A DNA stretch of 64,000 nt from Streptomyces typhae (GTDB lineage: Bacteria; Actinomycetota; Actinomycetes; Streptomycetales; Streptomycetaceae). Shown here piece after piece: positions 51,504-61,897 of this stretch (the first letter of the stretch is position 1; the number at the start of each line of letters is the position of its first letter). A program made the translations under genes and the position numbers. The stretch spans positions 482,184 through 546,183 of the forward strand of contig NZ_WPNZ01000002.1 of assembly GCF_009755605.1 (NCBI RefSeq), written 5' to 3'. The notes beneath the pieces were generated by a model. That model was not told the DNA's origin. It was given only the letters and a program-made list of their open reading frames with translations, and ran no database searches.

Positions 51504-51531
51504 GCCCACCTCGGCAGACGCCGAGGTGGGC
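51504..51531 (-). terminator. 12-bp perfect hairpin after the radical SAM gene
   Basis: GCCCACCTCGGC (51504-51515) and GCCGAGGTGGGC (51520-51531) pair perfectly with a 4-base loop, 27 bases past the TIGR03960 stop. It should isolate the gene from the repeat membrane gene. Confidence 0.8.
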
Positions 51532-51557
51532 GGCACAGTCGGGCAGTGAGCGGCCGG

Positions 51558-53501
51558 TCAGCCGTTCGCCGGTGCCCCGTTCACCACCGTGAGCGGCAGC
51601 ATCTTCTTGCCGGTGGGACCGACCTGGATCTCGGTCTGCATGGCGGGGCACACACCGCAGTCGAAGCAGGGCGTCCAGCGGCAGTCGTCGACCTCGGTCT
51701 CGTCGAGGGCGTCCTGCCAGTCCTCCCAGAGCCAGTCCTTGTCGAGACCGGAGTCCAGGTGGTCCCAGGGCAGGACCTCCTCGTAGGTGCGCTCACGGGT
51801 CGTGTACCAGTCGACGTCGACGCCCACCTCGGGCAGCGTCTTGTCGGCGCAGCTCATCCAGCGGTCGTAGCTGAAGTGCTCGCGCCAGCCGTCGAAGCGG
51901 CCGCCGTCCTCGTAGACGGCGCGGATGACGGCGCCGAGGCGGCGGTCGCCGCGGGAGAGCAGGCCCTCGACGATGCCGGGCTTGCCGTCGTGGTAGCGGA
52001 AGCCGATGGAGCGGCCGTACTTCTTGTCGCCGCGGATCTTGTCGCGGAGCTTCTCCAGGCGGGCGTCGGTCTCCTCGGAGGAGAGCTGCGGGGCCCACTG
52101 GAAGGGCGTGTGGGGCTTCGGCACGAAGCCGCCGATGGAGACCGTGCAGCGGATGTCGTTGGAGCCGGAGACCTCGCGGCCCTTCTGGATGACGTTCATC
52201 GCCATGTCGGCGATCTGCAGGACGTCCTCGTCGGTCTCGGTGGGCAGGCCGCACATGAAGTACAGCTTCACCTGCCGCCAGCCGTTGCCGTAGGCGGTGG
52301 CGACGGTCCTGATCAGGTCCTCTTCGGAGACCATCTTGTTGATGACCTTGCGCATGCGCTCGCTGCCGCCCTCGGGGGCGAAGGTGAGGCCCGAGCGGCG
52401 GCCGTTGCGGGTCAGCTCGTTGGCGAGGTCGACGTTGAAGGCGTCCACCCGGGTGGAGGGCAGGGACAGGCCGATCTTGTCCTCTTCGTACCGGTCGGCG
52501 AGGCCCTTGGCGATGTCGCCGATCTCGGTGTGGTCGGCGGAGGAGAGCGACAGCAGGCCGACCTCCTCGAAGCCGGTCGCCTTCAAACCCTTGTCGACCA
52601 TCTCGCCGATGCCCGTGATGGAGCGCTCGCGCACCGGGCGGGTGATCATGCCCGCCTGGCAGAAGCGGCAGCCGCGCGTGCAGCCGCGGAAGATCTCCAC
52701 GGACATGCGCTCGTGGACGGTCTCGGCGAGCGGGACCAGGGGCTGCTTGGGGTAGGGCCACTCGTCCAGGTCCATGACGGTGTGCTTGGACACGCGCCAC
52801 GGGACACCGGACCTGTTCGGTACGACACGGCCGATGCGGCCGTCGGGGAGGTACTCGACGTCGTAGAACCCGGGGATGTAGACCGAGCCCGTCCTCGCGA
52901 GGCGGAAGAGGACCTCCTCGCGCCCGCCGGGACGGCCCTCGGCCTTCCACTTGCGGATGATCTCCGTCATGTCGAGCACGGCCTGCTCGCCGTCGCCGAT
53001 GACCGCCGCGTCGATGAAGTCGGCGATCGGCTCGGGGTTGAAGGCCGCGTGGCCGCCCGCGAGGACGATCGGGTCGTCGACGGTCCGGTCCTTGGACTCA
53101 AGCGGGATGCCCGCGAGGTCCAGGGCGGTGAGCATGTTCGTGTAGCCCAGCTCCGTGGAGAAGGACAGGCCGAACACGTCGAAGGCCTTCACCGGGCGGT
53201 GGCTGTCCACCGTGAACTGCGGGACCCGGTGCTCGCGCATCAGCTCCTCCAGGTCCGGCCACACGCTGTACGTGCGCTCGGCGAGGACGCCCTCGCGCTC
53301 GTTGAGCACCTCGTACAGGATCATGACGCCCTGGTTGGGCAGGCCGACCTCGTACGCGTCCGGGTACATCAAGGCCCAGCGGACGTCGCAGGCGTCCCAC
53401 TCCTTGACGGTGGAGTTGAGCTCGCCGCCCACATACTGGATCGGCTTCTGCACATGCGGGAGCAGGGCTTCGAGCTGCGGGAAAACCGACTCGACAGACA
53501 T
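51558..53501 (-). CDS. TIGR03960 family B12-binding radical SAM protein
   Basis: A 647-aa enzyme beginning MSVESVFPQLEALLPHVQK. The N-terminal part matches the family, with a B12-binding-like fold (VFGLSFSTELGYTNM near residue 110); the radical SAM cluster ligands are in RGCTRGCRFCQAGM near residue 275 (CxxxCxxC). A SAM-like region (GGSERMRKVINK near 370) and the C-terminal Cys-rich tail CRWTPCFDCGVCPAMQ near 620 complete it. The family is usually paired with TIGR03936 next to rne in actinobacteria, and its reaction is unknown (possible tRNA or ribosomal modification). Here the pair is split by a membrane gene. Confidence 0.95.
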   Translation of the reverse strand: MSVESVFPQLEALLPHVQKPIQYVGGELNSTVKEWDACDVRWALMYPDAYEVGLPNQGVMILYEVLNEREGVLAERTYSVWPDLEELMREHRVPQFTVDSHRPVKAFDVFGLSFSTELGYTNMLTALDLAGIPLESKDRTVDDPIVLAGGHAAFNPEPIADFIDAAVIGDGEQAVLDMTEIIRKWKAEGRPGGREEVLFRLARTGSVYIPGFYDVEYLPDGRIGRVVPNRSGVPWRVSKHTVMDLDEWPYPKQPLVPLAETVHERMSVEIFRGCTRGCRFCQAGMITRPVRERSITGIGEMVDKGLKATGFEEVGLLSLSSADHTEIGDIAKGLADRYEEDKIGLSLPSTRVDAFNVDLANELTRNGRRSGLTFAPEGGSERMRKVINKMVSEEDLIRTVATAYGNGWRQVKLYFMCGLPTETDEDVLQIADMAMNVIQKGREVSGSNDIRCTVSIGGFVPKPHTPFQWAPQLSSEETDARLEKLRDKIRGDKKYGRSIGFRYHDGKPGIVEGLLSRGDRRLGAVIRAVYEDGGRFDGWREHFSYDRWMSCADKTLPEVGVDVDWYTTRERTYEEVLPWDHLDSGLDKDWLWEDWQDALDETEVDDCRWTPCFDCGVCPAMQTEIQVGPTGKKMLPLTVVNGAPANG

Positions 53502-53633
53502 CGCTGGACCTTCGTGAGCTGACAGGGGTGACCCTCAAGCCTAACGTGGCCGGGGCCACCTCTCGTCACGCGTTCGGACCAGCACGAACCGGCACCGACC
53601 GGACTCGTCCCTGTGGGCCGTTGTCCCCTCGGG

Positions 53634-55256
53634 TCAGCCGCCGAGCGCCGAGCGCACCTTGGGCCGGGCAGCCCGCCCCCACACCTCGGGCAGCTCCCGC
53701 TCCCCCGCCGCCGCGGCCGCCTCCTCCCTGCCGTACAGCAGGCCCCAGACGAACGCGGACTCCCCGGCGGCGTGCGCCTGGACCGCGAGGTCGCGCAGGG
53801 TCTCGCGGGCGACGACGCTGTCCTGGTGTTCGCCGAGCACCGTCTGCACGGCCTTCATGCGCTTGGCGAAGCGGGCCGCGGCCTTGCCGAGGGCGGGCTT
53901 CGCGGCCTCGCCCGCGTACCGGGCGCGTTTGGCGGCCTTGCGGGCCTCGTGCAGGGCCAGGTCGCGTTCCTCGCCGGGGGCGAGGGCGAGGGCGTCGCCC
54001 ACGCGGGCCGCGAGGCGGCCGTAGTCCTTGAGCAGGACCTTGGGCAGGACGTCGGTGGCGGGCGCCGCGGCGGCCTTGCGCAGCGGCGGGTCGGCGAGGA
54101 GGGTGTCGAGGCGGTCGACGAGCAGCAGATAGCGCTCGCTGTCGAGGACGGTGAGCGTGAGCTGCCGGGCGTCGGCGCGGCCCGCGACCCCCCAGACCTG
54201 CAACCGGGCCCGCGCGGGGCCGAGGAGCAGGGTGCGGGGCACGTCGTCGACGGCGGCCGTGAGGCGGTCGAGGAGGACCTCGCGGTCGCGGTCCACGCCC
54301 AGTTCGGCGGCCAGCCACTTCAGTTCGTCGCCCAGGGGGTCGGTGACCGTGCGGTCGAGGACCTTGCGGTACGACTTGAAGGCGCTGCGCAGGCGGCGGG
54401 TCGCCACGCGCATCTTGTGGACGGAGTCGGGGACGTCCTGGCGCACGGCGACGTCCCACTCCAGGAGGGCGTCGCGCTGTTTGCGGCAGTAGGCGAGGAC
54501 GTGGCCGCCCGCCGAGGCGTCGGCGGACTGGAGCGTGCCGGGCCTGCCGGGCCTGCCGGGCTTGTCGCGTGCCGTGTCGCCGCTCGCCGGGCCGGGGCCG
54601 CCGTCCGCCGTCTCGGCCAGGGCCCGTGCCAGCTTCGAGGACGCCGCCGAGGGCCGGACGCCGGCCTTGCGCAGCTTCTTGTCCACCTTGTCGAGCAGGG
54701 CCGGGTCGCCGCCGTCGGCGAGTTCGACCTCGATCTCCGTCCAGGCGACGGTGCCGGTGCCGCTGCCGAGGCGCTCGGCGAGCACTCCGTCGACGCTGAT
54801 CTCGGCGAGTACGGCACCGTCGCCGCCGAGGAGGTGGTGGAGGTCGCGGGCGGAGCGCAGCCGGACCACGGGGGCGAGGTCGGCGCCGCGCACATGGGCG
54901 CGGACGAGGTCGCGCAGGGCGTCCGGCACGTCGTCGGACGGGTCGTCGGTGAGGGGCGCGTGCACTTCGTCGCGGGTGCCGTGGGCGACGGGCAGTTTCA
55001 GGTGCCAGCCCGCGTCGCTGCCGCCGGTGCGGCGGCGCAGCGTGATGGAGGCCGCGGCGAGGCGTTCGTCGGGGGTGTCGTAGTAGACGGCGTCGAGGTC
55101 GGTGACGCCTTGGCCGACGACGTCGGCGATGCCTCCGACGCCGGTGAGGTCGGGCAGCGCGCTGTCGGCTGCCGCGTCGTACTTCCGCTCGATCTCGCGC
55201 TTGGTCCTGGTACCGGTTCCGGGCTTCCTGTCCGCGTCGCGCTTCGTGTCCGCCAT
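53634..55256 (-). CDS. CYTH/CHAD domain protein
   Basis: A 540-aa protein from ATG 55256. Residues about 20-205 form a CYTH triphosphatase domain with the EIERKY motif near residue 22 and RRRTGGSDAGWHLKLP near 78. Residues about 245-535 form a CHAD helical domain rich in conserved His/Lys (DSVHKMRVATRRLRSAFKSY near 285; LHEARKAAKRARYAGEA near 435) that binds polyphosphate. Such proteins hydrolyse inorganic triphosphate or localise to polyP granules. The 132-base gap after it to the TIGR03960 gene shows nothing notable. Confidence 0.93.
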   Translation of the reverse strand: MADTKRDADRKPGTGTRTKREIERKYDAAADSALPDLTGVGGIADVVGQGVTDLDAVYYDTPDERLAAASITLRRRTGGSDAGWHLKLPVAHGTRDEVHAPLTDDPSDDVPDALRDLVRAHVRGADLAPVVRLRSARDLHHLLGGDGAVLAEISVDGVLAERLGSGTGTVAWTEIEVELADGGDPALLDKVDKKLRKAGVRPSAASSKLARALAETADGGPGPASGDTARDKPGRPGRPGTLQSADASAGGHVLAYCRKQRDALLEWDVAVRQDVPDSVHKMRVATRRLRSAFKSYRKVLDRTVTDPLGDELKWLAAELGVDRDREVLLDRLTAAVDDVPRTLLLGPARARLQVWGVAGRADARQLTLTVLDSERYLLLVDRLDTLLADPPLRKAAAAPATDVLPKVLLKDYGRLAARVGDALALAPGEERDLALHEARKAAKRARYAGEAAKPALGKAAARFAKRMKAVQTVLGEHQDSVVARETLRDLAVQAHAAGESAFVWGLLYGREEAAAAAGERELPEVWGRAARPKVRSALGG

Positions 55257-55316
55257 GACATGAACCTAGACGGGATCCGGGACCCTAAACAGGTGCGGTA
55301 CGGACGACCGTGCCGA

Positions 55317-55371
55317 GGACGCCGCCGGGGCCTGCCCTCGCACTCCCCGACGGCGGGCCCCGGCGGCGTCC
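55317..55371 (-). terminator. 14-bp hairpin after rodA
   Basis: GGACGCCGCCGGGG (55317-55330) pairs fully with CCCCGGCGGCGTCC (55358-55371) with a 27-base loop, 10 bases past the rodA stop. It likely ends the mre-pbp2-rodA transcript. Confidence 0.75.
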
Positions 55372-55381
55372 CGGACGGGCC

Positions 55382-56578
55382 TCAGGCGGACAGCGGCCGC
55401 TCCACCTTGATCGACTGGAGTAGTCCGACGGCCACCCAGACGGCGAACATGGACGATCCGCCGTACGACACGAACGGCAGCGGCAGGCCCGCTACGGGCA
55501 TGATGCCGAGCGTCATCCCGATGTTCTCGAAGGCCTGGAAGGCGAACCAGGCGATGATGCCCGCGGCGACGATCGTGCCGTACAGCTCGGTGGTCTCGCG
55601 GGCGATGCGGCAGGCCCGCCAGAGCACGACGCCGAGCAGGAGCAGGATGGCGCCCGCGCCGACGAAGCCGAGCTCCTCGCCCGCGACCGTGAACACGAAG
55701 TCCGTCTGCTGCTCGGGGACGAACTGGCCGGTGGTCTGGGAGCCCTTGGTGAGTCCGGTGCCGGTGAGGCCGCCGGAGCCGATCGCGATGCGCGCCTGGT
55801 TGGTGTTGTAGCCGACGCCCGCGGGGTCGAGGGCGGGGTTGGCGAAGGCGGCGAAGCGGGCGATCTGGTAGTCGTCGAGGACGCCGAGCTGCCATATGGC
55901 GACACCGCCCAGGGCGCCCGCGCCGAGCAGGCCGAAGACCCAGCGGTTGGAGGCGCCGGAGGCCAGCAGCACCCCGAGGATGATCATCACCATGACCATG
56001 ACCGAGCCGAGGTCGGGCATGAGCAGGACGATCATTATCGGGACGGCGGCGAGGCCGAGCGCCTGCACCACGGTGCGGTGGTCGGGGTGCTCCCTGTCGC
56101 CGGCGTCGACGCGGGCCGCGAGCAGCATCGCCATGCCCAGAATGATGGTGATCTTGACGAACTCGGAGGGTTGCAGCGAGAAGCCCGCGATCACCAGCCA
56201 CGCGTGGGCGCCGTTGATGGTGGCGCCGAGCGGGGTGAGGACGAGCAGCACCAGGAAGACGGAGATGCCGTAGAGGATCGGGACGGCCGTGCGCAGGGTG
56301 CGGTGGCCGAGCCAGATCGTGCCGGCCATCAGGCCGAGCCCGATGCCGACGTTGATGACGTGCTTGATGACGAAGGCGTACGGGTCGTCGCCGACGAGTT
56401 CCGTGCGGTTGCGGGTCGCCGAGTAGACGAGCGCGGAGCCGATCACGGACAGCGCGAGGGCGCAGAGCAGTATCACCCAGTCGAGCCGGCGCAGTATCGA
56501 GTCGCGGGCGAACAGACGGGACATCGTGGAGCGTTCGGGGCCGTAGCCCGAGACGGAGAAACCACCGGTGCCGGCCAT
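55382..56578 (-). CDS. rodA: SEDS family peptidoglycan glycosyltransferase RodA (Sfr)
   Basis: A 398-aa, about ten-TM SEDS protein that polymerises glycan strands with PBP2. It starts MAGTGGFSVSGYGPERST at ATG 56578; the conserved catalytic Asp region is in ITIILGMAMLLAARVD near 145-165 and MPDLGSVMVMVMIILG near 190; the long loop PEQQTDFVFTVAGEELGF near 295 and the end VAGLPLPFVSYGGSSM near 370 are hallmarks. It follows pbp2 with two bases between (56578/56581), so the two are co-transcribed, as in the S. coelicolor mre cluster. Confidence 0.96.
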   Translation of the reverse strand: MAGTGGFSVSGYGPERSTMSRLFARDSILRRLDWVILLCALALSVIGSALVYSATRNRTELVGDDPYAFVIKHVINVGIGLGLMAGTIWLGHRTLRTAVPILYGISVFLVLLVLTPLGATINGAHAWLVIAGFSLQPSEFVKITIILGMAMLLAARVDAGDREHPDHRTVVQALGLAAVPIMIVLLMPDLGSVMVMVMIILGVLLASGASNRWVFGLLGAGALGGVAIWQLGVLDDYQIARFAAFANPALDPAGVGYNTNQARIAIGSGGLTGTGLTKGSQTTGQFVPEQQTDFVFTVAGEELGFVGAGAILLLLGVVLWRACRIARETTELYGTIVAAGIIAWFAFQAFENIGMTLGIMPVAGLPLPFVSYGGSSMFAVWVAVGLLQSIKVERPLSA

Positions 56579-56580
56579 GG

Positions 56581-58755
56581 CTAGTCACGCCTCACATTCG
56601 CCGGGGGCCCGGCCAGTTCGGTCTGCTCGGTCGGCGCCTTCGGCTTCGCGGGCTTGAACGGCTTGATCCTGGGGGCGTCGATGGAGCCGTCGGGCTGGAT
56701 CTTGGGCAGGGACTTCTGCGGCTCCGGCAGCAGGGCCTTCTTCAGGTCCTGCTTGCCGCTGTCGTCCAGACCGTAGATCGCGTCGTAGATCTTGCGCACG
56801 GCGGGTCCGGACGCGCCGGAGCCCGTACCGCCCTGGGAGATCGTCATCACGATCGAGTAGTCCTTGGTGTACGTCGCGAACCACGACGTCGTCTGCTTGC
56901 CGTAGACCTCGGCCGTGCCCGTCTTGGCGTGCATCGGGATCTTGTCCTGCGGCCAGCCGCCGAAGCGCCAGGCGGCGGTGCCCTTGGTGGCGACGTCCGC
57001 GAGGGCACCGTCTATGTCCTTGCGCAGTGCCGCGTCCATGGGCAGCTTGCCGTGGGACTTGGGGGCGATCTCCTCGACGCGCTTGCCGTCGGCGCTGATG
57101 ATCGCCTTGCCGACGGTGGGGTCGTACATGGTGCCGCCGTTGGCGATGGCGGAGTAGATGGTGGCCATCTGTATCGGCGTGACGAGGGTGTCGCCCTGGC
57201 CGATGGAGTAGTTGACGGAGTCACCGGCGCGCATCTTCATGCCTTCGAGGCAGTTCTCGTACGCGATGCGCTCGGCGTACTCGCCGCCCTTTTTGCCCTG
57301 CTTGCACCAGGCGTCCTTGTTGGCCGCCCAGTAGTCCTTCTTCCACTTGCGGTCGGGGACGCGGCCCGTGACCTCGTTGGGGAGGTCGATGCCGGTCTCC
57401 TTGCCGAGGCCGAACTGGTGCGCGGTCTTGTAGAACCAGTCGTGGGCGTTCTTCTTCGGCTTGTTGCCGCCGTCCTTGGCCCACTGGTCGTGGGAGAGCT
57501 TGTAGAAGACGGTGTCGCAGGAGACTTCGAGGGCCTGGCCGAGGGTGATGGAGCCGTGGCCCTGGGACTCGAAGTTCTTGAAGACCTGTCCGCCGATCGA
57601 GTACGAGCTGGGGCACGGGTAGCGGCCGTTGAACTCGTAGCCCGCGTTGACGGCGGCGGCGGTCGGGATGACCTTGAAGATGGAGCCGGGGGCCGCCTGG
57701 CCCTGGATGGCCCGGTTGAGCAGCGGGTAGTTGGACTTCTTGCCGGTCAGGCGCGCGTAGTCCTTGCCGGAGATGCCGCCGACCCAGGCGTTCGGGTCGT
57801 AGGTGGGGTTGGAGGCCATGGAGACGATGCGGCCGGTCTTGTTCTCCATGACGACGACGGCGCCCGCGTCGGCCTTGTAGTTCTCGCCGGTGTTCTTGTC
57901 GAACTCGTCGCGGGCCTTCTTCATCGCGTCGTTCAGCCAGTACTCGGAGACGGCCTGTACCCGGGCGTCGATGCTGGTGACGACGTTGGAGCCGGGCTGG
58001 GCGCGGTCGGACTCGGCCTTGCCGATGACGCGGCCGAGGTTGTCGACCTCGTAGCGGGTGACGCCGGCCTTGCCGCGCAGCTGCTTGTCGTAGGTCCGCT
58101 CGAGACCGGAGCGGCCGACCTGGTCGGAGCGCAGGTAGGGCGAGTCGGAGTCCTTGGCCTTGTTGATCTCCTCGTCGGTGACGGGTGAGAGATAGCCGAG
58201 GACCTGCGCGGTGTTGGACTTGCCGGGGGCGCCGTAGCGGCGTACGGCGGTGGGTTCGGCGGTGATGCCGGGGAAGTCCTCCGAGCGCTCCCGGATCTGG
58301 AGGGCCTGCTTGGGCGTGGCCTCGTCGGTGATCGGGATGGGCTGGTAGGGCGAGCCGTTCCAGCAGGGCTGGGGCGTCTTGGAGTCGCAGAGGCGGACCT
58401 TGTCGGCGACGTCCTTGGGGCTCATGGCGAGGACACCGGCGAGCTTGTCGAGGACGCTCTTGCCGTCGTCCTTCATCTTCATCAGGTCCGTGCGGGACGC
58501 GGAGACGACGAGCCGGGTCTGGTTGTCGGCGATGGGCACGCCGCGGGCGTCGAGGATCGAGCCGCGCACGGCGGGCTGGACGACCTGCTGGACGTGGTTC
58601 CCCGAGGCCTCCTCGGCGTACTCGGAGCCGTTGCGGACCTGGAGGTACCACAGCCGGCCGCCGAGGGTGAGGAGCAGCGAGACGACGAGGATCTGGATGA
58701 TGACGAGGCGGACCTGGACGCGGGGGGTGCGGCCCGTCTCGGGGATGTTGGTCAT
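56581..58755 (-). CDS. mrdA: Penicillin-binding protein 2 (class B transpeptidase)
   Basis: A 724-aa class B PBP from ATG 58755 (MTNIPETGRTPRVQVRL). One N-terminal TM helix (VIIQILVVSLLLTLGG), a dimerisation domain (ITIDARVQ-like TSIDARVQAVSEY near 265) and a transpeptidase domain with the active-site SIFK in GQAAPGSIFK near 358, the SxN motif SVN near 517 and KTG in HAKTGTAEV near 610. The C-terminus is Pro/Lys-rich. It works with RodA in cell elongation and spore-wall synthesis. The gap to mreD (180 bases) has a repeat. Confidence 0.96.
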   Translation of the reverse strand: MTNIPETGRTPRVQVRLVIIQILVVSLLLTLGGRLWYLQVRNGSEYAEEASGNHVQQVVQPAVRGSILDARGVPIADNQTRLVVSASRTDLMKMKDDGKSVLDKLAGVLAMSPKDVADKVRLCDSKTPQPCWNGSPYQPIPITDEATPKQALQIRERSEDFPGITAEPTAVRRYGAPGKSNTAQVLGYLSPVTDEEINKAKDSDSPYLRSDQVGRSGLERTYDKQLRGKAGVTRYEVDNLGRVIGKAESDRAQPGSNVVTSIDARVQAVSEYWLNDAMKKARDEFDKNTGENYKADAGAVVVMENKTGRIVSMASNPTYDPNAWVGGISGKDYARLTGKKSNYPLLNRAIQGQAAPGSIFKVIPTAAAVNAGYEFNGRYPCPSSYSIGGQVFKNFESQGHGSITLGQALEVSCDTVFYKLSHDQWAKDGGNKPKKNAHDWFYKTAHQFGLGKETGIDLPNEVTGRVPDRKWKKDYWAANKDAWCKQGKKGGEYAERIAYENCLEGMKMRAGDSVNYSIGQGDTLVTPIQMATIYSAIANGGTMYDPTVGKAIISADGKRVEEIAPKSHGKLPMDAALRKDIDGALADVATKGTAAWRFGGWPQDKIPMHAKTGTAEVYGKQTTSWFATYTKDYSIVMTISQGGTGSGASGPAVRKIYDAIYGLDDSGKQDLKKALLPEPQKSLPKIQPDGSIDAPRIKPFKPAKPKAPTEQTELAGPPANVRRD

Positions 58756-58850
58756 GGGCGTAGCCCATTCTCTGCAGGGGCGGTGGTGGGCGACGGGTGG
58801 GCGTTGGTCACTGCTGCGGGCCTCCCCTGCGGCATGTCTGCCGGTACGTC

Positions 58851-58925
58851 GGCTGGTGCGACTGCTGGTGCGGCGGCTGGTGCGGCGGCTGGTGCGGCTG
58901 CTCGTACGTCGGCTGGTGCGGCTGC
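58851..58925. repeat. 12-bp GCGGCTGGTGCG repeats between mreD and pbp2
   Basis: The words GGCTGGTGCG and CTGCTGGTGCG recur at 58851, 58865, 58876, 58888 and 58911, about every 12 bases. The frame remains open on the minus strand in a different phase from mreD, giving PHQPPHQPP-like sequence that is not called as a gene. Confidence 0.8.
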
Positions 58926-58935
58926 TGCGTCGCGC

Positions 58936-59607
58936 TCACAGGCGCTTGACCCCCTTGATGCGTCCGGCGCGGGCCACCCGGGCCTTGGCCGCCTTCATCC
59001 TGAGGCCGCCGCGCTGGTTGCCGATGCTCAGACCGGTGCCGGAGGAGAGCCAGCCGGAGGAGACGTCGGCGGCCTTGGTGCCCGCGGCGGACTCCCCCAG
59101 CGGATCGTTCTCGGCGCGCCGGGCCAGGGCGATGATCAGCGGGATGGTGAACGGGGCGAGCAGCAGGTCGTACAGAGCGGCGGTGAAGAGCAGCCCGCCG
59201 AGGCCGACGTGGCGGGCCGCGTCGTCGCCGACGAGGGCGCCCACACCGGCGTACAGGAGGGTGGAGCCGACGGCGGAGCTGACCACGACCACGAGCGGGC
59301 CGCTGGCCGAGCGGAGCCGGCCGGTCTCGGGTTTGGCGAGGCCCGCCAGATAGCCGATGACGCACAGGACCAGGGCGTAGCGTCCCGCGGCGTGGTCGGC
59401 GGGCGGCGCCAGGTCGGTGAGCAGGCCCGCGCCGAAGCCGATCAGGGCGCCGCCCACGTGCCCGTACACCAGGGCGAGGCCGAGGACGGTGAGCAGCACC
59501 AGGTCGGGGACGGCGCCGGGCAGCTGGAGCCGGGCGAGGACGCTGACCTGGACGACGAGGGCGACGACGACGAGGGTGCTGGAGAGCAGGATCCGGTTGA
59601 AGCGCAT
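58936..59607 (-). CDS. mreD: Rod shape-determining protein MreD
   Basis: A 223-aa membrane protein from ATG 59607 (MRFNRILLSSTLVVVALVVQ) with five or six TM helices (AVPDLVLLTVLGLALVYGH, AGRYALVLCVIGYLAGLA, LLFTAALYDLLLAPFTIPLII). MreD links the MreC and PBP2 parts of the elongation machinery. The C-terminal 60 residues are soluble and basic (KARVARAGRIKGVKRL). It follows mreC by 16 bases. In the minus-strand alternative frame after the stop, the sequence stays open across the repeat, but nothing indicates a functional fusion. Confidence 0.92.
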   Translation of the reverse strand: MRFNRILLSSTLVVVALVVQVSVLARLQLPGAVPDLVLLTVLGLALVYGHVGGALIGFGAGLLTDLAPPADHAAGRYALVLCVIGYLAGLAKPETGRLRSASGPLVVVVSSAVGSTLLYAGVGALVGDDAARHVGLGGLLFTAALYDLLLAPFTIPLIIALARRAENDPLGESAAGTKAADVSSGWLSSGTGLSIGNQRGGLRMKAAKARVARAGRIKGVKRL

Positions 59608-59623
59608 GGGGGTGTCAGTGCTC

Positions 59624-60631
59624 CTACTGCTCGTTGCCGTTGTCGTAGCCGTTGTCGTTGCCCGTGCCGTCGGCGTTGCCTGTGCCATCGGCGTTGCCCG
59701 TGCCATCGGCCGGGGCGTTCCCGGACGGCGTGGCCGTGACCGTCACCGTGGGGGCCGGCTTGGGTTTGTCGGGCTTGCGCGGCAGGACCGTGTCGCGGGG
59801 GTCCTTGCGCGGGGCCTCGACGACGACTCCGACGACGTCGAGCTTGGTGAAGCCGACGTAGGGCCGGACGTAGACGTTGCGGGTCAAGTCGCCGCCGGAG
59901 GGGTCGACGCGGACGACCTCGCCGACGGGGACGCCCGGCACGAACGGCTTGTCGGCCTGCGAGCCGAAGGTGACCAGGCGGTCGCCCTTCTTCACCTTGG
60001 CCTTGCCGTTGAGCATCTGGACGCGCAGCGGGCGGTCGCCCTGACCGGAGGCGAAGCCGAGTTCGTCGGTCTTCTCCATGCGGGTGCCGACGGTGAAGTC
60101 GGGGTCGTTGGCGAGCAGCACCGTGGCGGTGGAGGGGCCGACGGTGGTGACGCGGCCGACGAGGCCCTCGCCGTTGAGCACCGTCATGTCGCGCTTCAGG
60201 CCGTCGTCGGCCCCGGCGTCGATGGTGACCGTCCAGGAGAAGCCCTGGGCCGCTCCTATGCCGATGACCTCCGCGCCCTTGATGCCGTACTGGCCCGCGC
60301 CCGCCGTCTTCAGCATGGTGTCGAGCTGTCTCACACGGCTGCGGTTGCGGTCGTCGCTGCCGAGCTTGGCCTTCAACGCGGCGTTCTGGCGTTCGAGTTC
60401 GGCGATGCGGTCGTGGCGGTCGCCGGAGTCGCGGACCGCTCCGATCGCGTTGCCGATGGGGTCGACGGCGGACGACATGCCGTTCTCGACCGGGCCGAAG
60501 ACCGTGGCGGCGGCCTGGCGGGCACCGTCGACCGGCGAATCCTCACCACCGCGGATGTCCACCGTGATCAGTGCGAACGCGATGGCGATCAGCAGCACCA
60601 GGAGCAGCCGGCTCTCTCGTGTGTCCCTCAC
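59624..60631 (-). CDS. mreC: Rod shape-determining protein MreC
   Basis: A 335-aa protein counted from GTG 60631 (VRDTRESRLLLVLLIAIAF); TTG at 60655 would add eight residues but lacks a ribosome site. One TM helix near residue 9-27, then a coiled coil (RIAELERQNAALKAKLG near 75), then beta barrels (VTIDAGADDGLKRDMTVLN near 135). The C-terminal tail repeats DGTGNA three times (GTGNADGTGNADGTGND), encoded by a 21-bp type DNA repeat near 59655-59720. MreC scaffolds the elongasome. A hairpin precedes it after mreB. Confidence 0.94.
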   Translation of the reverse strand: MRDTRESRLLLVLLIAIAFALITVDIRGGEDSPVDGARQAAATVFGPVENGMSSAVDPIGNAIGAVRDSGDRHDRIAELERQNAALKAKLGSDDRNRSRVRQLDTMLKTAGAGQYGIKGAEVIGIGAAQGFSWTVTIDAGADDGLKRDMTVLNGEGLVGRVTTVGPSTATVLLANDPDFTVGTRMEKTDELGFASGQGDRPLRVQMLNGKAKVKKGDRLVTFGSQADKPFVPGVPVGEVVRVDPSGGDLTRNVYVRPYVGFTKLDVVGVVVEAPRKDPRDTVLPRKPDKPKPAPTVTVTATPSGNAPADGTGNADGTGNADGTGNDNGYDNGNEQ

Positions 60632-60802
60632 GTGCGGCGGCCGTGCCTTCCTCAAGTCGGAAAAGGGGGAATCCGGGGTCCCTGGACAGGAAACCTCTGC
60701 GCAGGAGAACTCCTGAACAGGAAACCCATGAATCCGCGGGCAGGCGAGTGCTCCGCGGAATTGTCATCTCTCTGTCTTGCTTCGTTGCCTCTATATCAAC
60801 GA

Positions 60803-60838
60803 TCCGCCGTACGAGGTGGCAGGCACTCGTACGGCGGA
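60803..60838 (-). terminator. 13-bp hairpin between mreB and mreC
   Basis: TCCGCCGTACGAG (60803-60815) pairs with CTCGTACGGCGGA (60826-60838) around a 10-base loop, 28 bases past the mreB stop. It may partly terminate the mreB transcript and leave readthrough into mreC. Confidence 0.65.
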
Positions 60839-60865
60839 CCCACGCTCAGCGTGTTCGCGCCACCG

Positions 60866-61897
<1,032 letters not shown>

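Noticed and set aside
58808..59365. Separate gene in the second frame over mreD
   Set aside because: It overlaps most of mreD and continues only through the 12-bp repeat; kept as a finding, not as a gene.
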